Source: Gluconacetobacter liquefaciens (lineage in GTDB: Bacteria; Pseudomonadota; Alphaproteobacteria; Acetobacterales; Acetobacteraceae). Taken from it: a stretch of 64,000 nt of DNA. The notes beneath the pieces are model-generated. The model did no database searches. It was not told the origin of the DNA and saw only the letters and a program-made list of their open reading frames with translations. Positions 20,391-28,541 of this stretch are shown one piece after another. The first letter of the stretch is position 1, and every line of letters begins with the position of its first letter. The stretch covers positions 372,001-436,000 of the forward strand of contig NZ_QQAW01000003.1 of assembly GCF_003350405.1 (NCBI RefSeq), written 5' to 3'. The position numbers and the translations under genes are program-made.

Positions 20391-21167
20391 TTGATTGTTC
20401 GAACGATAATTAATAATGCAAACGCATTCGAAGTAACGTTAACGAATAAAATCATTGATAAACTGAAAAAAAAGAAAGTTTTTTTTACGACATCTGGAGA
20501 AGAGAGGTTTCATCCCGGGGAAAAAATCTTCTTCGAAGAAAATGTATGTGCCAATCCTTATTCTGCTATTCTTTCTGGAAATACTATACCAGAAATTGGA
20601 TGCTTTTCATACACATGGTCGTCATTGCCGATTGGAACGGTAGTCGGCAGGTATTGTTCTATCGCCCACGGATTGAAAATTCATGGACCAAGGCATCCAA
20701 TAGAAGCTGTAACAACAAGTCCTGTTGGATACGATGATGATTTTATCATTGTTTCAGAGCCTTTAAGGAAGGCTGGAATAAAAAAAACTCAGAGTACGAT
20801 GGGCATTCAGAAAAAGATGCCCGTTATTAAAAATGATGCTTGGATTGGTGCTAATGTTACGCTTTTACCTGGCATTACAATAGGAAATGGTGCGGTTGTT
20901 GCTGCAGAATCTGTCGTAACAAGATCCGTTCCTGACTATGCGATTGTTGGTGGCAATCCTGCTAAAATAATAAAATTCAGATTTGATGAGGTTGTTGTAG
21001 AAAAATTCTTAGAAATACAATGGTGGGATTATAATTTTGTCGATTTTAATTGTGTTGATTTGGGTGATGTCAACAAATTTTTGTATGAGTTTCCTGAAAT
21101 TAGAAAAAATATAAAAAAATTTCGTAAAAATCGCAATAAAATTAGCCATTTAATAGAGGTATATTGA
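20391..21167 (+). CDS. CatB-like hexapeptide-repeat O-acetyltransferase
   Basis: 258 residues. Left-handed beta-helix hexapeptide repeats are visible (IGTVVGRYCSIAHGLKI and NDAWIGANVTLLPGITIGNG), followed by the family hallmark DYAIVGGNPAKIIKFRF. This is the xenobiotic/CatB acyltransferase branch. In polysaccharide loci such enzymes transfer acetyl groups from acetyl-CoA to sugars. The start is a TTG with AGGAGAAA upstream. The gene is strikingly AT-rich with A-rich codons (KKKK, NN runs), unlike the flanking hldE/AGE genes, pointing to recent transfer. Target sugar unknown. Confidence 0.83.
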   Translation: MIVRTIINNANAFEVTLTNKIIDKLKKKKVFFTTSGEERFHPGEKIFFEENVCANPYSAILSGNTIPEIGCFSYTWSSLPIGTVVGRYCSIAHGLKIHGPRHPIEAVTTSPVGYDDDFIIVSEPLRKAGIKKTQSTMGIQKKMPVIKNDAWIGANVTLLPGITIGNGAVVAAESVVTRSVPDYAIVGGNPAKIIKFRFDEVVVEKFLEIQWWDYNFVDFNCVDLGDVNKFLYEFPEIRKNIKKFRKNRNKISHLIEVY

Positions 21168-21446
21168 TTGGAGCTCAGCTCTGAGTTTTGAACACCATCA
21201 AAAATTCACAACGTGAGGAGAGCGGCTACGCGACGGTAAGCGGGTCTCGGAAAACGACAACATCATCCTCAGATATGCCGAACGCCGGTATGTGGGACTT
21301 CGCTCACGCTTACGCTCATTTTACGTTTTCCCCCGATTGTTCAAGTCGGGTTTGACTACGCAGCCATATCGATGTTCTCCAGGTCTGCATAGAAAACGGG
21401 CGGAACCTCGCAGTCCCGCCATCAGTTTTAAACTTCATACGTAAAA
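21168..21446. other. Gap with probable mobile-element debris
   Basis: 279 bp between convergent genes, of mixed base composition: GC-rich blocks inside an AT-rich region. No intact gene is present. The right end (about 21391-21425) resembles a segment at 28434-28466, so this is probably leftover from an insertion or rearrangement. Confidence 0.4.
21391..21425. repeat. Short diverged repeat, copy A
   Basis: The block AGAAAACGGGCGGAACCT recurs at 28434-28452 as AGAAAAAGGGGCGGAACCT. Both copies continue into an imperfect inverted repeat (here GGCGG...CCGCC) and an ATC-containing end. The two copies flank the mobile part of the island. It could be an insertion-sequence scar or a REP-like element; only two copies are seen. 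Confidence 0.35.
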
Positions 21447-22343
21447 TTATTTATGTTTTATCGCGTCCATATAGAATTCACCAATTTTCTTTGAAATGGG
21501 GTTTTTAGCGTCTTCAAAGAACCGGATGGGATTTCTTTGGAGTTTTCTTTTCATCTTCTCGTCCAGAACGCTTGAAAGAAAAAAGAGAGACGCTTTCAAA
21601 TGAAGAGGTAACTTCTTCAATTCTTGCTCTGTGAATAGCTTGTCAACATTACGCTTAATGATATGCCCTTGATTCTCAGATTCTTGAAGGGAGTCATAAA
21701 TTCGCCAAGCATCAGTCATCTCGTTAAAGCTAAATGGGCTGCCTTGCATAACGTTGTTGGCGGGAAAACTCTTCTTAAAGTTGACAAAATTATTCCCAAC
21801 GAATCTCCACTGAGAAAATATATAAAAATCACCTTCTTTGAAGACGAACGTGTGCTTTTGGAAATCTTTTTGAAATTCTACATAGTCATTGTTGATAACA
21901 CAATGAGACGTATGGACGATATTATCGCTTTTAAAGTATGCGGCAATTGCTTTTGACGGATTGTTGTCGTCATTTTTGGCTTCAATCCAGACATCTCCCT
22001 CGGGATAATCTGAAATTTTAAATGGAAAAGAAAGAACTTGAGGAACATTGCCATTCAGGGCGTCCTCCATTGAACGTAATTTATCCTTAAAATATGAGGT
22101 TAAGTCAGACAAAGATGGCAGATGGTCGGTGCGTGACCACCAAATATGTTCCTGCTCGCGCATTACTCGGCTGACCTCGTGTATACGAAAGGGCAGTTGA
22201 CGCATTAGAGCATACGGGAAATCTACAAGAGCAGGTTTAATCTTATGCTCCAATACATTTCTTAGTAGTATAGATTCTGGATTGAAGAATATATTTTCAA
22301 TATGTTCTTCTGTATAATCAAATGTATGGAAATAAATCCCCAT
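21447..22343 (-). CDS. Downstream fragment of an interrupted surface-polysaccharide gene
   Basis: 298 residues, AT-rich, with no signal peptide or transmembrane segment. It is in exactly the same frame as the upstream fragment (22368-23855): after that fragment's TAA the frame continues without a break through FAVGNIKS into this ATG. It is therefore read as the C-terminal third of one ~800-residue protein whose Gln or similar codon has become a stop. The fragment could be made by reinitiation at this ATG, but no good Shine-Dalgarno precedes it. On its own it has no recognised domain. Function unknown; the island suggests glycan synthesis. Confidence 0.55.
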   Translation of the reverse strand: MGIYFHTFDYTEEHIENIFFNPESILLRNVLEHKIKPALVDFPYALMRQLPFRIHEVSRVMREQEHIWWSRTDHLPSLSDLTSYFKDKLRSMEDALNGNVPQVLSFPFKISDYPEGDVWIEAKNDDNNPSKAIAAYFKSDNIVHTSHCVINNDYVEFQKDFQKHTFVFKEGDFYIFSQWRFVGNNFVNFKKSFPANNVMQGSPFSFNEMTDAWRIYDSLQESENQGHIIKRNVDKLFTEQELKKLPLHLKASLFFLSSVLDEKMKRKLQRNPIRFFEDAKNPISKKIGEFYMDAIKHK

Positions 22344-22367
22344 GGACTTTATATTTCCGACTGCGAA

Positions 22368-22370
22368 TTA
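22368..22370 (-). other. In-frame TAA interrupting a ~800-codon gene
   Basis: Reading the minus strand, ...HSKGIND is followed by TAA and then, in the same frame, FAVGNIKSMGIYFHTFDY. No base is lost or gained across the junction. A single C-to-T change from CAA (Gln) would explain it, giving GINDQFAVG, which reads like continuous protein. Confidence 0.7.
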
Positions 22371-23855
22371 ATCATTGATTCCTTTTGAGTGATAGCATTT
22401 GGGAAAATATATGGCATTATCGATGAAGTCACCTTCATCGCTAATTTTAACCAATATTTCTTTGAGGGAAAGGTCAGGATAAATGTCAGGACGGATCCGT
22501 ACAACATAGTCATATTGGTCAGCATGATCTTTTAAAAGTTCAAAAGATTGCTGCATGCTATAGAACATCGATAGGCTACCATGATCACGACCTGGCTTCA
22601 GGCGTGGTTCGCGGAATTTAATCCTCCTCTCCAGTTGGCGTAGTGAAATAGGCTCTTCGAAGAGGTGATTTTTTGGCTTTAACTCATGTAAAATCAGAGC
22701 CTCAGAACTATTGCTCCAACCGTGAATATAAATATCGCAATCAACTCCCGACAGAAAAGATTTAATACAACGCACTTGTTGTTCGGGAGTTCTATGAATA
22801 ATATGTCTAAATTCACCGCTAATGCATACAGCGATTTTCTTATCAAGCCATATATGATGATGAGAGGATATGGTGGCAATAAAATAGGGAAGCTTTTTAA
22901 GCTCAGGAAAGTAATCAGAACTGAAAACAGGAGGTTCGAGGCGAATAAAAGGGAGTTTAAACTTATCAAACAACGGAACTAAATGATGAACTTCATCCGG
23001 CGCCAAAATGTTCAATAAGTAATCATTGCCAAAAAGAGAGAATGGAAGTTCATCTAATTTAAATCGGGCGCTGATCTCTTTCGGAAGATGTTCAGACAGA
23101 ACTTCTTTGAAATCATAGAATTTGTATTCATCGCTAAAATACTTTTCTATGTAATTATAGTAAAGAATATTTTCAAAAAAATCTACAAATCGCCCTTCGT
23201 ATTTAAACTCGTTAAAGTCATAATTATTCCCTATTCCTCTAATATAATCGAGAAATAGATTCCCCAGATGGTTTTTTATTAGATCATTTGCTTTTTCTGT
23301 CTCATAAAACCAATGAAAATATTCCATATACCATCTTTTTGTGGCATCGTTCTGTAGAGTATCAGAAGTATTTTTATTGACTTGATGCCCAACAGACCGA
23401 GTCCATAACTCGTTCCTAGGTGAAGTTAATGTATAAAAAACGTATTTTTGTTCGGCGTAATTTTGTACGGCGTCTTTAATAGAGAAACTTTTGCAAAAAA
23501 TCCCTTCGCTATCTAAGACGATAGAGTAGGGTGTCCTCACCTTTAATAATCCGCCAAATTTCTTAACAGTCTGGAAAGTAAATTTTCCAACACGTGAAAT
23601 AAAATCCTTTGAACTCCCTGGAATTTTGAAATATTTTATCACGTCTTCTGTGGTAACTATATTGAAATGCTCAACATAATTTCTTGTAAAAATTTCCTTA
23701 AATAGGCTAACGTTGTGCTCTTCGCAAACAAGAATGAAGTCGATACTATCAAAGTCGGTGCAATATTTCTTTATGCTCTTCACCATACATTCATACTGAT
23801 CTGCATGCTTCTCATAGCTCGGAGTTACTATAGAAACACGTTCTGCATTATTCAT
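22368..23855 (-). CDS. Glycosyltransferase-like protein, upstream fragment of an interrupted gene
   Basis: 495 residues, AT-rich. The N-terminal half starts SIVTPSYEKHADQYECMVKS and has LKVRTPYSIVLDSEGIF, resembling proteins of the DUF6492/GT-A-like type. The second half begins at about residue 340 with KIAVCISGEFRHIIH and continues with DCDIYIHGWSN and YDYVVRIRPDIYPD, a pattern seen in capsule/LPS glycosyltransferase-like proteins. It therefore looks like a fusion of two transferase-like domains. The coding frame ends at TAA 22368-22370 but stays open beyond it to 21447, so the C-terminal domain is split off. It is probably a recent pseudogene or a readthrough gene. Start ATG 23855. Donor and acceptor unknown. 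Confidence 0.6.
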   Translation of the reverse strand: MNNAERVSIVTPSYEKHADQYECMVKSIKKYCTDFDSIDFILVCEEHNVSLFKEIFTRNYVEHFNIVTTEDVIKYFKIPGSSKDFISRVGKFTFQTVKKFGGLLKVRTPYSIVLDSEGIFCKSFSIKDAVQNYAEQKYVFYTLTSPRNELWTRSVGHQVNKNTSDTLQNDATKRWYMEYFHWFYETEKANDLIKNHLGNLFLDYIRGIGNNYDFNEFKYEGRFVDFFENILYYNYIEKYFSDEYKFYDFKEVLSEHLPKEISARFKLDELPFSLFGNDYLLNILAPDEVHHLVPLFDKFKLPFIRLEPPVFSSDYFPELKKLPYFIATISSHHHIWLDKKIAVCISGEFRHIIHRTPEQQVRCIKSFLSGVDCDIYIHGWSNSSEALILHELKPKNHLFEEPISLRQLERRIKFREPRLKPGRDHGSLSMFYSMQQSFELLKDHADQYDYVVRIRPDIYPDLSLKEILVKISDEGDFIDNAIYFPKCYHSKGIND

Positions 23856-23940
23856 GGGTAGCCTATCTAAATGTTATTTGCGAATTGTCTTAAGATTCAT
23901 CATTGACTTTATGTGTTTTGATGTCAAGTTTCGGTTGTCT

Positions 23941-24311
23941 TCACGATGGTCTCGCTCTTCGAAAGAGGCCCCTTTTTGGGACTCTCGCCGCTTTGTGGTG
24001 AGCTCTGATGTTCGTGCCAGAAAAGTCATGCCAAGCGCCGCTCCGCGTCGTTCCTAAACCTGTTCGAGCAGGCGTTCCCATACGCCGAGTTTCGTCCAGC
24101 GGATGAAAAGCTGCGCCGCCCGCCACCACGGGCCTGGTTCAGCGGGGATGCTCCACCATTTCGCGCCATTCTCATGGCACCAGAAAATCGCTGCTATCGT
24201 ACGCCGCAGATCATGGGGCGGCGTCTTGTCTCTTGGGCGAACCACCTCAATCAGAGGTTCCCAGATCGCCCATGTCTCGTCCGTAAACCAGAATGCGATC
24301 CCGTCGACACA
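23941..24311 (-). pseudogene. Decayed IS5-family transposase fragment
   Basis: The minus strand encodes the N-terminal part of an IS5-family (DUF4096-type) transposase: FTDETWAIWEPLIEVVRP, LRRTIAAIFWCHENGAKW and WWRAAQLFIRWTKLGVWE. It then hits a TAG after LLEQV. Further homology (GMTF, then GTNIRAHHKAA, then KGASFEERDH) appears in alternating frames, so there are at least two indels. It stops near 23941 without the DDE catalytic region. It is a 5' remnant and cannot be active. Confidence 0.75.
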
Positions 24312-24420
24312 GCCGGAGACGATCATGGTTAAGGCCGTAGGTCCGGCGTAAGTGAGGAAAGCTCTCATGGCGACTGATCCGTCCCCTGTATCGTATATTC
24401 TCTACCGCACTGTGGCCTAG

Positions 24421-24624
24421 AGGTGGCAACCGTCATCCTACACGGGGCTGGACGGGAAAGCGGTGACGCCCGCGCCGGTGGTTATTTCGGCAGCGGGGAC
24501 AGTTGTGGCGCGGATGCTGCTGATCGAAGCAGCTCAACCGTCGGTTCCAGCCGAATTTGCCTACGCGTCCGATCCGGGCGGTGAGTATTCTGTGGGGAGC
24601 GTCTACACCCCCTCCAAGGCCTGA
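24421..24624 (+). pseudogene. 5'-truncated fragment, probably phage-derived
   Basis: A plus-strand frame open from 24421 to TGA 24622-24624 encodes about 67 residues containing LDGKAVTPAPVVISAAGTVV and ending EYSVGSVYTPSKA. It is preceded by a stop and has no start codon. It ends 15 nt before the tailspike-like gene. It reads as the C terminus of a larger protein cut off by the adjacent transposase fragment. A phage structural origin is suggested only by the following gene. Confidence 0.4.
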
Positions 24625-24639
24625 GAAAGGGAATCCGTC

Positions 24640-26049
24640 ATGCACTATCGCACCATCGCCATCGGTGTCTTGTGTCTGATCGCCACCACGACCATCGCCG
24701 CCCGGGCGCAAAATCTGATCGTCACCTTCCAAGACGGCCAGAAGCTGCCCGCGAAACAGCTTAATAGCGTGCAGAACGGCGTCGTCAGTGTTGAGAACGG
24801 CACATCACGGGGGCAGTTGCTGACGAATCCGACCCTGTCAGGTGCACGAATCACGACAGCCCCTAGCGACAAGCCGGGCGCGACGGGCGCGGCGGTGCCC
24901 AGCACAGCATGGGTAGATGCCTATTATACACCGCTTTCGTATGTGGTGGCCTCATCCGTCACAAAGACTATGTGCGCCACTAGCTGCGATTTCACGTCGA
25001 TTCTGGATTTTGGCAGATGGGTCGGTAAGGTGGTCATCATCGGGGATGCCACGATCACCTTGGCCATCTCTACCGGGACCTATCCCGCGTCCGGGTCATA
25101 TCCCAACGTGGTCGACATGAGCGGACCCAACTGGAGCCGTGTCCGGATTCTGGGGAACAGCGCTGCGAATACGGTGCTGAACTTCAACAATCTGGCGAAC
25201 AACAATTACTCCGCGTTTTACGCTCATGACGGGGCAGCGCTGGCCTTCATCAACCACATCACGATCAACGGGATCGGCGCCCGCACAGGGACACACACAT
25301 GGGCCGATCTATCCGCCGGCAGCGCGTTCCTCGCGCAAGGGAACTCCTCCATCCACGCAGGAGCGGATGTGATCGTCAACGACTACTATTACGACGTGAC
25401 GGCGGATGTCGGCGGCGAATTCCTAGGAGATGCCGGATTTACGGGAAACCGGGCAGGCGATGCGAATTTTCTCGCCAGGCACGGCGGGAAAATCCATTGC
25501 GAAGGCTGCATCGCCAATGACGCGGGCGATGCGCCGAACGGTCTGGGGTTCAACTTCCTGGCGGAGAGCGACGGGGCCGTGTGGGCCGACGGCTCGACTG
25601 CGACCGCCGGGTTGGTCGGGGGCTTCTCAGCCTCGGCGGGAGGGTCCGCCTGGTATCATAGCGTAACGGTCTCGGGCTCTGGTGGTCCCGGCCTGTTCGC
25701 CTTCCTCGGCGGGATAATGTTTATCGATAAGGCCACTTCGACCGCCAACGCCATTGGGATGGAGGCTGCGACCGGTGGCCGGATTTCAGGCGGCACGGTC
25801 ATGCTCAGCGGCAACGCCGGGGACGGTGTGCTGCTGGACCACGGATGGTTCGAGGGTAGTGCCGTAACGTCCAAGAACAACGGCGGCTACGGATTTCGCG
25901 TGATAGACGGCAGTTTCGGACGGTTCTTCTCATCCGCCTCGGCCTCCACCGGGAATACGAGCGGTCTGTCCTATGTCGATCCGGGGAGCGCCTGCACCAG
26001 CACGTCCGCCATGAACTGCGACGTCGGCTCAAGCATCGTCATCAATTGA
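24640..26049 (+). CDS. Secreted tailspike/tail-fibre-like beta-helix protein
   Basis: 469 residues with a Sec-like signal peptide (IAIGVLCLIATTTIAARAQ). The N-terminal 90 residues contain GQLLTNPTLSGARI and an AAVPSTAWVDAY block, a pattern common in the head-binding or linker part of phage tail fibres. The body is rich in short Gly/Ala/Ser strands (GNSSIHAGADVIV, GGRISGGTVMLSGNAGDG) consistent with a right-handed beta-helix. It lies between two transposase remnants and after a phage-like fragment. The signal peptide is unexpected for a virion protein, so it may have been captured as a surface or capsule-interacting protein. Fold and origin are inferred. Confidence 0.55.
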   Translation: MHYRTIAIGVLCLIATTTIAARAQNLIVTFQDGQKLPAKQLNSVQNGVVSVENGTSRGQLLTNPTLSGARITTAPSDKPGATGAAVPSTAWVDAYYTPLSYVVASSVTKTMCATSCDFTSILDFGRWVGKVVIIGDATITLAISTGTYPASGSYPNVVDMSGPNWSRVRILGNSAANTVLNFNNLANNNYSAFYAHDGAALAFINHITINGIGARTGTHTWADLSAGSAFLAQGNSSIHAGADVIVNDYYYDVTADVGGEFLGDAGFTGNRAGDANFLARHGGKIHCEGCIANDAGDAPNGLGFNFLAESDGAVWADGSTATAGLVGGFSASAGGSAWYHSVTVSGSGGPGLFAFLGGIMFIDKATSTANAIGMEAATGGRISGGTVMLSGNAGDGVLLDHGWFEGSAVTSKNNGGYGFRVIDGSFGRFFSSASASTGNTSGLSYVDPGSACTSTSAMNCDVGSSIVIN

Positions 26050-26059
26050 ATATCCTAGC

Positions 26060-26341
26060 ATGAACCTGATCGAGCTATGGAAAGTCTACAGCACGCCCGC
26101 GGGCACGCTCCTCGGTGCGGCGGGCGGCATATATGGAACCTTGCTACAAGGACGCATGTCGGCGTGGCGGGGCCATTTGGAAGCCGGACGCCAAGCGCTG
26201 GAACTCGTCGCGAGAGCGGGCGAACGCGAGGCGCGAACAGATGCGCTGCTGACAGCGTGCATGGACCGTCTCGATGCCGCGCGACGTGGCCTATTCGATC
26301 AGCCGAGAGGGGAACGCGCGGCCGTCGAGGGGAGGTTCTGA
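26060..26341 (+). CDS. Small membrane protein of the phage-like module
   Basis: 93 residues, 10 nt after the tailspike-like gene. The N terminus is one short hydrophobic helix (STPAGTLLGAAGGIYGTLLQG), followed by a charged, probably helical tail rich in Arg/Glu/Ala. Size, topology and position next to a tail-fibre-like gene resemble holin or spanin-type lysis proteins, but there is no diagnostic motif. Start ATG 26060. Not recognised as a named family. Confidence 0.45.
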   Translation: MNLIELWKVYSTPAGTLLGAAGGIYGTLLQGRMSAWRGHLEAGRQALELVARAGEREARTDALLTACMDRLDAARRGLFDQPRGERAAVEGRF

Positions 26342-26344
26342 TCT

Positions 26345-26689
26345 CTAATCGAAGCGCTTAGAAGCCTCTAAACGGCCCTTCAGCCGCCCTCGAATAGGGT
26401 TCCAAACCTTGTGTCCCGCGCTTCCAAATCTGGTGTCGCGCTTCAACGGTAGCATCCGCCACGGCAGCCCGCCTCTCAGCAGATAGAACATCGCGTCGAG
26501 CAGCTTGCGCCATCCCCATTTACGCGGCCGCCCTCCCGGCTTCGCCGCCAGCATAACCGGCTCTAAACACTCCATTCCGCATCCGTCAAATCGCTTGGCA
26601 GCCGTAGTCCCTTGCGCGCATCCTGCGCGCGGATGGTATCGGTCCACATGAGATCCTCCGTCGATGTTTCGCAACCCCGACTGAATCAC
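26345..26689 (-). pseudogene. Frameshifted IS5-family transposase remnant
   Basis: The minus strand begins with ATG near 26650 encoding MWTDTIRAQDARKGLRLPSD and continues to EWSV, where a one-base deletion creates a TAG. The correct continuation LEPVMLAAKPGGRPRKWGW, then LLDAMFYLLRGGLPWRML, follows in another frame. Homology ends soon after at about 26450, and the rest of the open frame is unrelated. It is the N-terminal part of a DUF4096/IS5-type transposase of a different subgroup from the copy at 23941-24311. It cannot be functional. Confidence 0.78.
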
Positions 26690-26902
26690 AAAAGACTGAT
26701 ATCACTTAATTTATTATCCACGCCCTTTTCGGGGCAGACACTAAAGAATGCCGAAAGGATTGCCATTCTTATGACATAGAATGGCTACAGATGATATTTC
26801 AGGGCATGTTGCTTACCTGTATCGAGAATTTTCACTGTACAGACAATAATTTTTGGTTTGAAATTTTCCGGATCTATATTAATTTCAATCCTGTTAAATA
26901 CA
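26690..26902. other. AT-rich spacer
   Basis: 213 bp of AT-rich sequence between the transposase remnant and the WavE-like gene. No gene, hairpin or clear promoter was recognised. Confidence 0.35.
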
Positions 26903-28399
26903 TTAACGAAAAAATTTACTTTTTACCCCTGTAAATTTACGTTGCAAAAAAGAGGGGAGAGTTGCCTCCTGTCTTGGAAAGTGATCATTGCGGAAATCAA
27001 CATAATTAATTCGTAAGGTCTCAATTCGCTGTATTGAAAGAACGATTTCGATATTGTTCTGTTCAGGAGATGAAACTGCGAAAGGAATACTCAAGGTACG
27101 ACTTCCGGTTCCGGCAGGTATTTCGATCGTGCGTTCGGCCAGCAGGTTCTGGCCCGAACTCGCGGTAATACGCAGAGTGACGGCACCTGGTCCGGTGATG
27201 AGAGCGCAATCCACGTGCGCTATATAATGTCCTCCGGGTAAGGTCACATAGGGACCATAGATTAGAGTGCCGTTAGGCCCATTAGCAACGATTTCACCGT
27301 CTTTGAGTGTGGCATCGCGCAGGCTCAGTTGCAGGGCGTCGTAGCGTTCCCAGAACTCATCTCGAACTACCTGTTTATTCGGCGGCGTAGCAAGAGGCTC
27401 TTTCACACTATTTAACGTAATCGTGCGGTAGTTTTCGCCCCGTGCATGGCATAGTGCGCGCCAGGTCTCCGCGGTGATGCATTGGGTGCGCTTGTTACGG
27501 TTATGGAATTCGTGACTGTATTTTTCAAATACGCATCCGGCGCGCAGAAGGTCGCATGGAATGAAATTATCGATCAGGATATCCATGCACAAATCCCTGG
27601 AACGCAGGTCATTGTGATAATCCAGATGAAGATCTGGAAACGCTGATTTGAATGTCGGATAAAGTAGATATTGCTCGACTGCCAGCCTTACCAGGAACAG
27701 TTTTTCTGCGCTGCTTGAGCCGGAGGCATAATCATGTACCCTGTAATATGTAGCATCTGCCAGCGGCATGGGGGGGATATCCCATAGCCGTGTCACGTCA
27801 CGCGTCAGGCCCAGATGGAACCAGTCACTATAATGAAGAGGCAGGCGTTCGAGCGCGTAGGGGTTGAGCGTGTAAAGCCATGAGATCATGACGCGCTCTT
27901 CCAGCACGCTGGCATGCCCACGGGGAAGGGCGCGGTCAGCCTCGTAATGCGCCAGGAAACTGCGATCCGCAAAAATCAGGTCAGCCCGGACCCTCAGTAC
28001 GTAAATGCTACTGACCAAGGCTAGCCCGGCCCGGGCGGCCGCAATCTGAAAATTGATATTATTACCGGCCTTGCTGTCTTTCTTGAACAGCGGGAGCGAT
28101 AAGGCCGGGTCGGCAAGTGTGACGGCGGTGCAGGCCTGGCGGAGAAAAAACAGGGCATTGCGCAGTTTGCCATTGTGCTGATGCGCCGCCACCAGCGCAA
28201 GGTCATCCAGAACACCATTTTCGCGAGGCGTACCGGTCACGATATCCGTGACTGAAATGGCGAGGATAATGGGTGTATGGGGAAAAAGACGCCGCCAGTG
28301 AACACAGTGATTGGCAGTTTCAATCAGGTTGCTGCGAATGAGCGACCCTTGGACAACAATACTGAATGTCTCGGGATTGTCCCAGTCAGGATTTGTCAT
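26903..28399 (-). CDS. WavE-like LPS/capsule biosynthesis protein with C-terminal beta-sandwich module
   Basis: 498 residues. The N-terminal ~350 residues start with FSIVVQGSLIRSNLIETANH and include LRVRADLIF and HYSDWFHLGLT, matching the WavE family first named from the Vibrio cholerae LPS-core cluster, probably a glycosyltransferase. From about residue 380, the segment from ATLKDGEIVANGPNGTL through GGHYIAHVDCAL and VTLRITASSGQNLLAERTIE looks like a carbohydrate-binding beta-sandwich. ATG 28399 is preferred because an upstream extension runs into repeat-derived sequence. It is the last gene of the minus-strand capsule block, 142 nt after the nucleotidyltransferase. Sugar specificity unknown. 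Confidence 0.68.
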   Translation of the reverse strand: MTNPDWDNPETFSIVVQGSLIRSNLIETANHCVHWRRLFPHTPIILAISVTDIVTGTPRENGVLDDLALVAAHQHNGKLRNALFFLRQACTAVTLADPALSLPLFKKDSKAGNNINFQIAAARAGLALVSSIYVLRVRADLIFADRSFLAHYEADRALPRGHASVLEERVMISWLYTLNPYALERLPLHYSDWFHLGLTRDVTRLWDIPPMPLADATYYRVHDYASGSSSAEKLFLVRLAVEQYLLYPTFKSAFPDLHLDYHNDLRSRDLCMDILIDNFIPCDLLRAGCVFEKYSHEFHNRNKRTQCITAETWRALCHARGENYRTITLNSVKEPLATPPNKQVVRDEFWERYDALQLSLRDATLKDGEIVANGPNGTLIYGPYVTLPGGHYIAHVDCALITGPGAVTLRITASSGQNLLAERTIEIPAGTGSRTLSIPFAVSSPEQNNIEIVLSIQRIETLRINYVDFRNDHFPRQEATLPSFLQRKFTGVKSKFFR

Positions 28400-28433
28400 T
28401 GAGTATGCCCTGGCTGTTCCGCTTGGGTTACAG

Positions 28434-28466
28434 AAAAAGGGGCGGAACCTTGCGGTTCCACCACCA
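28434..28466. repeat. Short diverged repeat, copy B, with perfect hairpin
   Basis: Partner of the element at 21391-21425. GGAACC (28444-28449) and GGTTCC (28454-28459) form a perfect 6-bp stem with loop TTGC in the gap between the nucleotidyltransferase and WavE-like genes. It could weaken readthrough within the operon or be an insertion scar. Confidence 0.4.
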
Positions 28467-28541
28467 TCTGATCCAAGGGGGCTTGTTGGTCTGACATAGG
28501 CAGGGCAGATTTTTGGTGCCCGAGGCTCAGCATATTGAAGG

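Noticed and set aside
26345-26450. Extension of the transposase remnant to 26345
   Set aside because: The last ~35 codons (from about LKRDTRFGS) do not resemble a transposase, so only 26450-26650 is treated as homologous.
24300-26690. Phage attachment sites flanking the phage-like module
   Set aside because: No direct repeats or tRNA end were seen around it; the ends are transposase fragments.
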